Source: Nicotiana tabacum (lineage: Eukaryota > Streptophyta > Magnoliopsida > Solanales > Solanaceae). From it: a stretch of DNA of 64,000 nt. The stretch lies in contig NC_134087.1 of the NCBI RefSeq assembly GCF_000715075.1, positions 159,885,436-159,949,435 on the forward strand, written 5' to 3'. The position numbers were made by a program, and so were the translations under genes. Every line of letters starts with the position of its first letter. The stretch's first letter is position 1. Below the pieces are notes generated by a model, which saw only the letters and a program-made list of their open reading frames with translations, was not told the DNA's origin and searched no databases. Below are positions 46,094 through 57,834 of the stretch, one piece after another.

Positions 46094-47413
46094 TCATCAT
46101 GCTGCCCTAGAACACAACCGAATACCCCATCCAATACTTCAAGGTAGAGTAATAAGGGTCTACCTGGCTCAGGCAGAACTAAGACTGGTGGTGTTGATAG
46201 GTATTCCTTGATTCTGTCGAAAGCTTTTTGGCAATCATCAGTCCATTTGGTAGCGGCGTCCTTCTTCAACATCTTAAAGATCGGCTCACATATAACTGTA
46301 GATTGTGCTATAAACTGGCTGATGTAGTTAAGTCTCCCCAAGAAACTCATCACGTCCTTCTTGTTCTTTGGCAATGGCAATTCTTGAATATCTTTGACCT
46401 TTGATGGATCCAGTTTTATTCCTCGGCGAATCACAATAAACCAAAGTAGTTTTCCGGCAGGAACCCAAAATGCACACTTTGGGGGATTCAGTTTCAGGTT
46501 GTACCTCCATAATCTGTTAAAGAACTTCCTCAAATCTTCCATGTGGTCAGTGGCTTTCTTGGACTTGATAATAACATCATCTATGTACACCTCTATATCC
46601 TTGTGTATCATATCGTGGAAGAGGGTAGTCATGGCCCTCATGTAGGTGGCCCCTACATTCTTCAGGTCGAACGACATCATCTTGTAACAGTACATTCCCC
46701 ACGGTGTAATGAGCCATTTTATCAACATCTTCTTCATCCATCCAGATCTGATGATACCTACCGAAACAATTCACAAATGACTATAATTCATGTTTGGCGC
46801 AATTGTCGATCAAGATGCGTATGTTTGGCAAGGGGATGTCATCTTTCGGACTGGTCCGGTTGAGATCCCGGTAGTCGACACAGACTCTGACCTTTCCGTC
46901 CTTCTTTGGTACTGGCACAATGTTGACTAACCATGTTGGGTATTCTACTACCCTGAGAACCTTGGCTTTGACTTGCTTAGTGACTTCTTCCTTGATTTTT
47001 AGACTCATGTCAGGCTTAAACTTTCTGAGCTTTTGTTTTACCGGCGGACATATTGGATCGGTTAGGAGTTTGTGAGCTACAATTGATGTACTCAGACCAG
47101 TCATGTCATAATATGATCAAGCGAATATTTCTCCATATTCCTTTAGAAATTATGTGTATTCCTTCTTTTCTGGTAGCGATAAGTGGCCACTGATTCTCGT
47201 TTCTTTGACGTTCTCTACATCTCCCAGGTTAAAAATCTCGGTCTCGTCCAGGTTGGACTTAGGTCTGTTCTCAAAATTCTCAACTTCCTTAACAATATCT
47301 TCCGATATGTCATCTTCCTCTAAATCTATATCCGTTTGTTGCGTTGTCTCGTTACATGTCACAGTCAGTGGTTCATCAAGATAAGTAATAGTAATGTTGT
47401 ACAAGAAAAGCAA
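46018..47413 (-). pseudogene. pol linker and reverse transcriptase, element B
   Basis: 47150-47413: acidic linker (CNETTQQTDIDLEEDD ... NRPKSNLDETE). 46781-47104: RT fingers and palm start (KKDGKVRVCVDYRDLN). 46018-46737: palm and thumb with the catalytic YIDD at residues 51-54 (YVDD in element A). The usual FGLKNAGATY reads FDLKNVGATY. Breaks: a Glu-to-stop at 47150, a stop at 46781, a frame change between 46781 and 46737, and another near 46060. RT would copy the element RNA. Confidence 0.88.
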
Positions 47414-47580
47414 TGAGAGAAAACAATAGTAATAAGTGTCGATTTATAAGTAAAGTCAAAATGCTTTGATAAATTGCATAATAATTGTTTTGAACATTGG
47501 AGATCTTATTGCAGAAATTGAAAACATGCAAAAAATAATAAATCTTCTAGTAGATCAAAACAGTGCTAGTTTTAGCCTTG
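47414..47580 (-). other. stop-rich spacer before RT, element B (candidate intron)
   Basis: Same position and type as 33874-34067 in A. A T-rich tract lies before the RT linker on the minus strand. Confidence 0.35.
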
Positions 47581-48177
47581 CTACCCCGAGGCCCGTCGGG
47601 CTCTGGTTGTCCTGATGGTCTAGTTATTGAGGCGTCCTCCTCTGCTTACGGCCTGTATGGAAGAGCCTTCCTCCCCCTCCTCCTCGAGAACAACACAACA
47701 ATCCATGTCATTGTCCTCTAAGAACAAGTTTTTCGCAGCTGCTAGTGCTTCCTCTTCTGACCCATAGATAACATCGGCCAGCTGGAAAGTTTGCTCCAAA
47801 TGTGGTATTGGCTGCTCCAACGGATAGTAAGGAATGCGCCATGGTGGCGACCAGTTGTTGAATTCCTCCCAGGTGTACTCATATCCCAGACCGAAAGTAG
47901 TGTCATGCTTCTGGAGCTTTATGGGCTTAGCGATTCCTTGGAGGTTCTTGCCGAGCCCTTTTCCAGGTTCTTACCCACTCCAATTCAGTATACTCTCGAT
48001 CTTGTTATCCCACCATTTGTCTTTGCCAACAGCATTTACCCATTCGATGTGATGGTAAGTCTCTCCTCCCAGCTTCTTTCTCCCCTCGATTGATGGAATG
48101 GCCTGGTGACTGTATATGGGGTTGCTACCATCGCCGTGAATGATCATTTCCTGGTGGTTCCATTCAAACTTTACTGC
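47581..48177 (-). pseudogene. post-protease G-patch block, element B
   Basis: Continues from the protease frame through WWDNKIESILNWSG and EPGKG, a glycine-rich motif like a G-patch, then changes frame into GYEYTWEEFNNWSPPW and the acidic tail at 47620-47820 (DMDCCVVLEEEGEE). It ends RRASG-stop at 47581. G-patch motifs bind RNA or RNA helicases in other proteins. Its role here is unproven. A stop lies inside the G-patch and a frameshift follows it. Confidence 0.65.
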
Positions 48178-49413
48178 CTAATGCAGTGTTGATGCTACAG
48201 CCCCAGCGGCATGGATCCATGGTCGTCCCAATAGTAGATTGTAAGATACCGGCACGTCTATCACTTGGAAATTGACATCGAACCAGGTTGGCCCCATTTG
48301 CAAACATAGACTAATTACCCCAATAGTGGACCTCTGGGAACCGTTGAAGGATTTCACGTTGATGGCTCCATCCTTTATCTCGTGCAGTCCCTTACCCAAC
48401 TTCTTGAGCGTTACCAGTGGACAAATGTTAAGGTTGGAACCCCCATCAATCAGGATCCTGGTGATAAAGTAATCCTCGCATTGCATAGTGATGTGCAGTG
48501 CTTTGTTATGCCCCAACCCTTCAGGCGGTAGCTCATCCTCATGAAAAGTAATTTTGTGACTCTTCAATACCTGTCCGACCAAGTTAGCCATTTCTCCGCC
48601 AGTAATGTTGTTGGGTACATAGGCTTCACTCAGCACCTTCAACAGAGCATTCGTGTGTGCCTCTGAGTTTTGTAGCAAAGCAAGTATGGAGATTTGCGTC
48701 GGTATTTTGTTCAACTGGTCGATGACCGAGTATTCCTTGGCCTGTATCTTTCTCCAAAGATCATCTGGGCCTGTTTCAATGATGGGCGGTCGATTGGAGG
48801 CCTGCTTGCTTGACTCGGCTAGATGTTCAATGGTATAAACTCTACCAGTTCTTGTCATACCCTGTGCGACAACAGTTTCCTCGGTCCTACCCTTGCCTTT
48901 TCTTCTTGCCTCGGCTGTATAGTCCCATGGTATAGCCTTGGTATGGAATGGTGTCATGGTGGATATTGCCATTGGGATCGGCATGAACATCTTCACTCCG
49001 AACGGAGCATATGCTTTGGGAGGTAAAACTACAACTTCAAATGGTGGAGGTGCATTTGCTAGAGTCACGAATTCGACCTCAATTGGTGTTGGTATCTTTG
49101 CAGTTGCTTCGAACTCAAATGGCACTAACATGTTTACCTCAGCATCCCTAGACGGCTGAATCTGGACTATGATTAGATTAAGAGTAACTATTGGTTTCTT
49201 TGGATCATCACATTCTGTGATCAACCCAATAGACCCTTCCGGATCCCAATCATCCTCTATTTCGATCATATGAACGCCTCTACCCTTATGGTCTGGCAGA
49301 GGATTATTGCAGACATTTGGAGCAGGTTCTTTTGCCACAATAATTTTGTTGTCAATCAGAGCTTGTATCTTGTCTTTCAGAGAACAACATTCGTCGATAG
49401 TGTGTCCCTTCAT
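48178..49413 (-). CDS. zinc knuckle, linker and aspartic protease, element B (411 codons open)
   Basis: The frame opens inside the zinc knuckle. With the preceding residues the knuckle reads CAYHSSMKGHTIDEC, a C-H-H-C arrangement rather than the usual C-C-H-C. A low-complexity Pro/Val linker follows to about residue 225. The retropepsin core is residues ~300-405: active site ILIDGGSNLN (Asp323-Gly-Gly) and the LLLGRPWIH motif at 393-401. It ends at a CAG-to-TAG stop (48178). Its frame is continuous with gag upstream. The protease would cut the polyprotein. Element C retains Gln at the final stop position. Confidence 0.85.
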   Translation of the reverse strand: MKGHTIDECCSLKDKIQALIDNKIIVAKEPAPNVCNNPLPDHKGRGVHMIEIEDDWDPEGSIGLITECDDPKKPIVTLNLIIVQIQPSRDAEVNMLVPFEFEATAKIPTPIEVEFVTLANAPPPFEVVVLPPKAYAPFGVKMFMPIPMAISTMTPFHTKAIPWDYTAEARRKGKGRTEETVVAQGMTRTGRVYTIEHLAESSKQASNRPPIIETGPDDLWRKIQAKEYSVIDQLNKIPTQISILALLQNSEAHTNALLKVLSEAYVPNNITGGEMANLVGQVLKSHKITFHEDELPPEGLGHNKALHITMQCEDYFITRILIDGGSNLNICPLVTLKKLGKGLHEIKDGAINVKSFNGSQRSTIGVISLCLQMGPTWFDVNFQVIDVPVSYNLLLGRPWIHAAGAVASTLH

Positions 49414-51072
49414 GCTGGAATGGTATGCACAAAATTTATTTGGATTAACCCATTGAGAAGGGTTCTTAGGGGTTATGGCAGGGATGGGGGTGACATAACT
49501 AGAAGCTTTGAGTCTCTCGTATAACTGGTCAATGGGTTCGGCAATGGCTGTATACTATTTAGGAGGTCTGCGGTCAAAATTTGGTCGATGTCTAGGGAAG
49601 TTTTGGCATGTAGGGGGTGATTGATAGTAGGATGGTTTAGCATTGTAGGCTTGGTAAACCGGTGCGAGTTAGGAGTATCTGGGTGAAGTAGGCTGATATG
49701 TGGGAGCTGGAGGTGATTGATAAGTGGGTGGTGGAGTTTGGTAAGAGGATGAGGGTGTTTGGTAATTTGGTGTAGGCTGATATGTGAGTGGAGGCATCGG
49801 ATAGGTTTGGTATTTGATGGGAGATTTGGTTCTCTGTGCAACCATTACGGCCCCTACGTCCCTTTTCTTGGACGCACCACCAGACTGTAAGGCCTTGTTT
49901 GTAGCTTGAAAGGCCTCAAAGTTCGTGACCATACCGCTTTTGATGCCCTCTTCGATCCTCTCACGCAGCTTGATGATGTCAGAAAATTTATGGCTTTCAA
50001 TCAACATTAGCTGCTCGTAATACTGCGGGTCCTAAGCCCGGATGAAGAATTTGTTCATCTGTTCTTCCTCTAAGGCAGGTCTATCTTTAGCAACTTCGGA
50101 TCTCCAGCGAGTAGCATACTCGCAGAATGTTTTTGTGGGCTTCTTCTTTAGGTTCTGAATGTAGAACACATCTGGCGCATTTTCTGTGTTGAACCTGAAC
50201 CTGTCCATGATATCGGACGCCATACTCACCCAGTTTGACCATTTCTTCGGGTCTTGGCTAATGTACCAAGACAGAGCATCTCCTTTCAGACTCCTCATGA
50301 AAAGCTTCATGTGGATCCTTTTGTCTTTCCCTACTCCGACTAGCTTGTTACAGTATGTTCTCAAATAAACCTTCGAATCACCTGTACCATCAAACATCTC
50401 GAACTTCGGAGGTTTGTACCCCTCTGACAGCTCAACATCTGGTTGTATGCAGAGATCTTCATAGTTTAAACCCTCAATTCCCTCGCTTCCTTCCATGCCT
50501 TGAATTCGGCTAGTCAGTTTCTTAAGTTCTTCAGCCAGGTTCCTGATGAGCGAGTCTTTATCATCAGACTCGGGTGTGTTTGAGATGGGTTGGGTGGATT
50601 ATGGCATAGTCTCCACATAGATGGGGGTGTTGTGATAGGCGTGAAAGTGGTCATTCGTGGAGTTCAAGGATTCTGGGACGAGCAGCAGAGTATTGTTGGA
50701 AGTATGGTAGGTGTTGCAGTGGTGGTGAGGAGCGGGATGGTTTTGTGGCTTTGGGATATTTTGTGGAGGTGTGGGGTTCTGAGCATTTGGGAAATTGACA
50801 TCGGGAGTGGTGAGGGAAAATGACAGATTCACCAGATTCCGAACCTTATCAAGTTGTTTTTGGAATTTCAGTAGCTTTTGTTCGAGCTGGGATGCACTTT
50901 CCTTAGGAACCAAAGTACCATGACCATGAGCGACCTCTACCCCTTCAGTTGAGTTTTCCTTTCTAGAGTTGTTCACATCTTCCATCTTTTCTTTGTTCTT
51001 GTTTTTGACAGGACTAAGAGGAGGAGTGGGTGGAGGGCCCCTGGATCTCGTGGAATAAGATGATGTTGCTAG
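49414..51072 (-). pseudogene. gag of element B
   Basis: One reading frame shared with the protease downstream. The start codon seen in element A is replaced (ATG to CTA) at 51072-51070. Order: Ser/Pro-rich N-terminus with a coiled coil (EQKLLKFQKQLDKVRNLVN), stop at 50599, gag core at 50032-50496 (KPPKFEMFDGTGDSKVYLRT ... SLKGDALSWYISQDP), stop at 50032 (FIRA-stop-DPQYY), a Tyr/Pro-rich tail (TYQSPPAPTYQPTSP) with stops at 49669 and 49555, then the zinc knuckle. Gag forms the particle. Only substitutions, not frameshifts, have broken it. Confidence 0.87.
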
Positions 51073-51394
51073 AGTGCATGAACTAACCTTTGGGGAGGGG
51101 AATAAATAAACAAAAAGTGAAAACAAAAAGGTAACAAGTTAGTGAGGATTATAAGAAAATGTTGCGATATTTAAACACAAAGTGCAACAATGTAAATCGT
51201 GTCCTATTTTGGGGAACCTCTTTGTGCCCGAGGTAGGCCTAGTGACAAATTGATTTGGAGAACTTAAAATGCTAAATGCCTCATTTTATTGATAAAAGTA
51301 GACGGATCCAAATCGACACTAAATAACAAGAAATAAAATGTCATTAACGGCCATTGGCCTTATTACATTTCATAAAGCAAAAGAAAACTCCTAT
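51073..51394 (-). other. spacer between ORF1 and gag, element B
   Basis: Collinear with 34839-35157 of element A; non-coding. Confidence 0.45.
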
Positions 51395-51715
51395 CTATTT
51401 GGTCCCAGAAGGAACTTCCTCAGGTTGAATGCTCTCATTGATCAAATCCTCCAGCTCGCGTAGGTTCACCATTAAAAATGCCTTTGCCAGGTGTTCTCCT
51501 TCGTTTTCCTCAGCGTTCTGGCAGTCGGCGACTCTCTTCCTCACTTTTCCTTCCAATTCCAGCAGACTATATTCTAGATATTCCAACTTTTCGCTAGCTT
51601 TGGCAGCCCTCTCTTTCCACTCATTGATTTGGTCATTTGATGGAAGACTCCTCCACCAGTCTAGCAAAAGTTAGGGTGTGCTAACCATACCGAAGCTGGG
51701 GACCTCGTTCTTCAT
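51395..51715 (-). pseudogene. ORF1 of element B with large internal deletion
   Basis: Starts MKNEVPSFGMV at 51715, meets a TAA at codon 15, then reads WWRSLPSNDQ and passes straight to the C-terminal coiled coil (residues EWKERAAKASEKLEYLEYSL onward), ending at 51395. Compared with A (529 codons) the whole central domain, about 420 codons, is gone while the frame of the ends is kept. Confidence 0.75.
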
Positions 51716-52386
51716 TTTCTGCAAAACAAAAGAGTTAAGACCATACCCCCACCGGACTCGACTATTTAATATCAACAATTAGCATGAAGCATTTAGTTCT
51801 CCAAATAAATGCACAGAACGTGGTGATGTCCGTTTGGGTTCAGGGAAACCCTGTGGACTTTGGTCAAGGCTATCTTAAAAGGTCATTATGTGGACAACAT
51901 AACTGACCCAGCTAGGTTTGACCATGATGCATGCACAGTTTAAACAGAGTAAAGTTTCTATGGGGTTTCATACTAGTAACCTTGAGCGGACAACTCAAGG
52001 GGGAAAGGCACAGAACCATTGACTACACCGTTGATCGACTGGTTTTACCGCAAATATGTCTTTTCCGGATTTAGGGGTAATAATATAGGAAGAACGCAAC
52101 CACTCATTATAAGTGTTGCTATGGTATTTGTTTGGGCATGAGTGGAATATGATGTTGAGCATGATTATGCAATAATTAAAAGCATGTTGACACGTATTTG
52201 CACGTTAAGAAAGCAGTAAATACAGCAGTTTCATAATTTAAAGTAGTAGTAAAGGAAAGAAACAAAGAAGACAAGTTAGTTTTGCAATTGAAAAAGGAAT
52301 TTAATGCTTAAAGAAATTAAACAAGTAATTACCACATAAAGAGATATAAATTCACAATAATAGTCTGAAATGGTAAAAGCCTAAAG
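51716..52386 (-). other. 5' leader of element B
   Basis: Non-coding, collinear with 36745-37432 of A. Confidence 0.6.
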
Positions 52387-52404
52387 TCCCCAGCAGAATC
52401 GCCA
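52387..52404 (-). other. PBS of element B (tRNA-Arg type)
   Basis: Minus strand TGGCGATTCTGCTGGGGA, three bases from the LTR3 end, with one C-to-T change. Confidence 0.82.
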
Positions 52405-52495
52405 TGCTGTCGTGCCCCCTTTTTCTAGAGCGAAATCGGGTTTATGACATTTGGAGGAACAACTCATTCCTTTGGGTAATTGGGTTTGCGTTTGA

Positions 52496-52505
52496 AGAGT
52501 CGCCA
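52496..52505 (-). promoter_or_regulatory. PBS-like 10-mer in U5, LTR3
   Basis: AGAGTCGCCA, 88 bases from the LTR end at 52408. Confidence 0.65.
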
Positions 52506-53777
52506 CCTAATGATTAGGGTGCATTAGGACACCAAAAGAGTTTGATTTTGAATAACCAGAGATTAGGGTAAGGGCTTGAAATTATTCCAAGGGGAAGGTG
52601 TTAGGCACCCCTCAGAATCCACTAGTGTGGTTCCCGGCCAGACAATTATTGTGAATTTGGGGTGCAATTAACATATAGACAAATAGGGCTCAAATAAGAG
52701 GGGGTTTCATATAATGGTTTGCAAATAAACAAAGTTTGGAAGATCAAAAAATGTTGATTTTTAACGAAGGAGTTGAAATGATAAAAGAAATAAAGAAATA
52801 AGGAAATGGGTCCTAGGTTTATTAACAATATGGATAACCCCACACAATGCCCGGTAATAACTCCGCAATGAGGGGCTACGCGTGACATTATCGCGTGGTC
52901 ATCATATTCATATCTACCCTTCCTACCCCGTTAAGGTATTTACAGTGCGGATTGGTCTCGTTTACTTATTGCATGCTATTACACGTCCCAATCCTATCAG
53001 TCCCGGAGGCATTTAGGACTACTAATCCTAAAAGGGAGGGATATTAGGCTTGTTTGTAGTTTCAAAGGAAAAAACTCTAAGGCGACATACAAAACACGTA
53101 TTGCAAATTGGGGAAAGCATATAACAAGCAGAGGCTCAGATATACCTACTTAAACAAAGAAGCACGTAATTAGCATGACTTACACATACTGTTTAGGTCT
53201 GATTTAAAAGGTATTAAAGACGAGGGAGATGAGAATTTTGAGGCAGTTTTAGTTTATTGCATAACTCGGATAAGAAGTCTGAATCAGGCCTGCCTGCTAG
53301 TTATAATTATTCACAGAAGCAGATTCAATTTATATTTATTACCCTAGGGCTTCCCTAAGTGTTTCGACGGGGTCCTATAGGCATGATATCTATTGAACTC
53401 TGAAGGTGATAAGCTAGTAAAACTTAGAATGAATTATTTAAAGTCCTATGTGCATACTTGTTAAACTAGTTAAGTGAGGGACTCAGATTATTAAAGAGAG
53501 ACAGAATTTAAACAAAATGATTACAAGTTCTGCAAATGATGATATCCATTATTACTGATTTTAGATATACCACTTAGTGAGGCGAATCGGATTTTTTATT
53601 AGAAACTCCTATAGGCATGCTTTCTAGGCGTTACTGATTTTAAACCTTTATAAATGGGGTACCTAAGTGCAGAACTGTTTGAAACCTATAGATATGGTAT
53701 CTAAATTCAGAAGCGGTTTAAAACCTATAGACATGGTATCTAAATGCAGAAGGTATGGTCATGACCTTTAAAATTAG

Positions 53778-56718
53778 TGTCACACCTCCTTTTTACCGCC
53801 CCGCGAGGGGTGAAGGGAGTTTTTTCCAATTAAAGGACGATCGAAACGGGATTTATTTATTTATTTCAGAGTCGCCACTTGGGAGATTTAGGGTGTCCCA
53901 AGTCACCAATTTCCCGAATCGAGGAAGAGAATGACTCTGTATTACAGTCTGCGAACCAGAAATCGGGATAAGGAATTCTGTTAACCCGGGAGAAGGTATT
54001 AGGCATTCCCGAATTCCGTGGTTTTAGCACGGTCGCTCAATTGTCATATTTAGCTCATTTATTTGATTTTTAAACAATTAAGAACTTATATGCAAATTTA
54101 ACTTTTAAAACCGCTTTTATCATTATTTATTTTATACAAAATTGCAACGTCGTGAAAACGCATCTCGAACCACGCCACAACCAGTGCACACGTGATTTGT
54201 TGACGCATTTTGACTTCGTCAAGATCGTGATTTGGGTTACATAAATGTACACCCGTATTTAAGAAAATAACCTTATTAAATATGCGCCAAAATACTACGC
54301 GTTATGATACTATTAGGTAGGACTGTGAATTTTACTAAATCGCCCATCTCGGAATCTAGGTATTTTCTTATATTAAAAAAATAAATAAATAAGATTGGAG
54401 GACTGCAATTTTTTTTGTATTATTTATATTTATTTATTTTTTAGCGAGATCCTCCCTTATTTTATGAATACTCCTTTAATGACTACATCTTTATTATTAC
54501 TAAGTTTGTCTATAATTATGAAGTCAATCTCTACATACTTAAAGATAACATATTAATTACTAATTTAAAACAAATATTAATGGAAAGTAATATTACTAAA
54601 ATTATAATTACAAACAACATGGAATTGTCAAAAAATAAAAAATAAAAACTAATTATCCCATAGTTGGATTAAAATTCATATTGTTAGTATGAATTAAGCT
54701 TATTGAAATTAATTATTTACAAATACTGAAGATTGAAAAAAAACTTGATTACTAAACCATATTTCTAAAAATTAAACAATTTAACCTTAACTAACCTTGT
54801 TTTAATTCACATCATGTCCTAATACTTGATTCGCAAACTAATTCATGTTTTAACTGAAATTAACTACATGATTCTGATTAACTTAACGTTGACAAAAAAC
54901 CTTATGAATAAGGAACTTAGTCAATTTTTGCCAAACTGATTCAATAACGCCATTTTTTACGTTATTTCTTCTATTTTGATTATTAAACAGTTTTAATTAG
55001 TAATCAGGCTTAAATATATTTCCTAATAATCCGGTTAAGGCGTTATTTAATATATCGCTATAACATGCCTAGTTATGCCAAATGACAGTGATTTACAGAA
55101 TAATAATACATGAATAATCTAAATACAATACAAAAAAAATTAAAACTAAATTAAAAAATTTAACACTCCATTCTTCATTTCAGCTTACAAAATGCCAAAA
55201 TTACAGTTGTGTACCTGATATTGTCAATATAAGAAGAAGAAAGTCAGCAACGTAATACGTAACACAGCAACAACAACAATAACCAGCAATAACCAGTCAA
55301 CGAAAACCCCAGTGACAGATTTGAAAAAAATTCAAAATAAAATCCAGGAATGCCGAAAATAACTGACAGAAACCAAGGGAAATTTTCAGATTTTTGAAAG
55401 GCTAGTTAATCTTCAACCCTTAATTTCTACACCTGTATACCAGAATATTTATTAGGTATGTACTACTCTCTCTTCTAATTTTCAACTTTTTTATTTTTCT
55501 TTGTATGTTTTTTCTTTTCTTGAGAGTTTCAATGTTTTTTCGGAATAAATGTTCAGCTCTTTTTTCTCTCTAATCTGTTCTCTCTCTATTCTCTGTCTGT
55601 GTTTGTATATCTGTCCCCTAAAATCTGATTAAAGACCTCCTAGCGACGAACATCGAACGAACTCTAAACGAAACCAACGAAACTTGGGAGACGTCGAAGC
55701 AACAAACATCATTCGAGGTGAAAGATGAAGAAGTACGCATCAAGAAGAAGAAGACTGGAACGCAGCAGCAGCGCGAAACAGTGGCGGACAGCAGTACGGG
55801 CAGCAGCGGCGATAGGCAGCAGCAGTGGCAATAGCGGCGGTGACAGGCAGCAGCAGCGGCGCAGCAACGACAGCATCAGTAGCGGCTTGTTTGGACGACG
55901 CAGCAGTAGGGGAAGCCATGGACGACGCAGCATCAAGGTGACGATGAAGCTCGTCCATGGCTAGACGTAACAGAAGGAGCAGAAACTAGCTGAAACGCAG
56001 CGGGGAAGGCAGCAGCGCGCACAACGGAGGTTTGACGAAGAAGATGAAGCAACGGAGAAACCATGGACGACGTCGACGGAGAAGATGAAGACGTGAAGAT
56101 GGAGGGGAAGCCATGGTTGGGGTGTAAGGGGGCAGCCATGGCTGCTGGAGGTTGGGGGTCGTTTGGGTGCTTGAGGAAGATGATGAAAAGAGAGAAAGAG
56201 AAGGGGGGGGGAAGATTGGACAATTGTTTGGGCTTGGGGTTGAAATTTGAAGAAATGGCCCAATCCGATTTTTCTTTGTATTTTTGCTCTCTTTCTTCTT
56301 TTATTTTTCTAGAACGAAATTATAAAAATACTTAAATTATTATTAAGAACTAAATTAAGTTATAAAAGCGCAAATTAATTCCCAATAACAATTAACGCAT
56401 AATTAAGTACTAATTAAGCATAAAATTGTATATTTGGACATTAAATGCTAAAAATGCAAAAGATGCCTATTTTTGTAATTTTTTAATTTTTGTAAAACAA
56501 ACTTAATTACTAACAATTGTAGGACCAAATCCTAAATGCAAATGCGACATATTTTTTTGTATTTTTTATTAATTTAACAAATAAACATGCACAGATAAAA
56601 ATAATAATTATACAAAAAAATACCACAAAAATACAAAAATTCTATACAAAGGAAAATTGTTTTATTTTGAATTTTTTTGGGAGTGATTCTCATATAGGGC
56701 AAAAATCACGTGCTCACA
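53778..56718 (-). mobile_element. nested family 2 LTR (2.9 kb), solo
   Basis: TGTCACACC ... GTGCTCACA, same family as 311-4194. No PBS, gag or pol is attached on either side, so it is a solo LTR within LTR3. The host LTR resumes at TAATGCAGTTGAATATGC, as in LTR2 at 38827. About 24 bases on the left are not found in LTR2, and no 5 bp target duplication can be read. A CAG/GCA-rich tract (55250-55280, 55740-55950) creates spurious Arg/Ser-rich ORFs. Confidence 0.82.
53868..53877 (-). promoter_or_regulatory. PBS-like 10-mer in U5, nested LTR
   Basis: AGAGTCGCCA, 90 bases from the LTR end at 53778. Confidence 0.6.
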
Positions 56719-57834
56719 TAATGCAGTTGAATATGCAGAATTCAGAACGATCCTTTAGGCATGGTTTCTATATGTGATTGAATATGAAGAATTCAGAATA
56801 ACCCTATAGCCATGATTTCTACCCTTTGCATGCATAGTTACCCACCCCTTTTCACTAGCCAGCCTCAAGTGTTTATTACAACTTATTACAAACCGGAATA
56901 GTGAATTACATCAGAAAATACAAATAAGAGTACAACTAGAGGTAGCCTGATTCTGACTTCCTTATTGAGTTGTGAGATAAGCAAACTCAAAGACCATTGA
57001 TCTAAAGCCTTTCTCAACTTGAGTGTGTTATAGTTCCCTAAGAGCTCCAATGGGACTCCGGGCAGTGTTGACACCCAAATTGTATTATCAGAATGGGGAT
57101 AAGTGCAGTGTGGAAGGGCCAGCCCTCAAATGTCCATGTTAAGAGGGAGCTCAAAGGGTCCCAAGGCAAGGCTCACAAGAGGGGTGCAGAACTTAAAGTC
57201 AAAGAGAGAGTGCAAGTGTAGAAACAGAACTTTAAGAACTAGGGAAGTAAAGAAAAGGGAAAAGGGTACTGGGAAATAGCTACAGAATTGATAACTTTGC
57301 ACAAAAGGGGGTCGGGGATTGGGAACTGATTGTAGAGAGCCCATGCTTGGCAAGGGTAAGCTTTGGGCAGGCACAATAATGGAGATACCGGCATGCCTAT
57401 AAGCCTACCAGAACATACAACAGCAAAGAATCATAGGGGTTAGGATCTCAGAGGGATCAAGCTTGAGTCATGGATAGTAATATTCAGTACTGTCATGCCT
57501 TAAGCAAACCATAGTATCAAACACATTGGGGTAAGGGTTTGGGGTTCATAACAGGACAGGCAGAAGGAAATTACAGCATGCTAAAGTAAGTATTGAACCA
57601 TACATAAGCACTACACAGACAATAAGGTAAAAGTATTAAGTAAACACATTGTTGTGATTGCTGAAAATCTTAATCAGAACATACCAGTTTCAAAGAGGCA
57701 AGTACAATAAAAGCAAGTAGCAGGACTTGAAAGCAGGCCACAATACAACTAACAAGAGAGAATGATTTTTGAAGGTGAGTGTGAATTCAGAAAAGTAAGA
57801 GTGTCTGCGTGTCTGTGTTAATGAGAAAGCCAGG

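Noticed and set aside
46570..46590. YIDD instead of YVDD in the RT of element B as an inactivating change
   Set aside because: Ile for Val at this position is a conservative change seen in RT families; the frameshifts are the real defect.
44745..46645. Plus-strand ORFs across the pol regions of A and B
   Set aside because: They overlap a clear minus-strand polyprotein and have no recognisable motifs; shadows.
55725..55964. Arg/Ser-rich and Leu-rich ORFs on both strands
   Set aside because: They come from CAG/GCA-rich low-complexity DNA inside the nested LTR. The matching part of the family 2 LTR at 311-4194 does not keep them.
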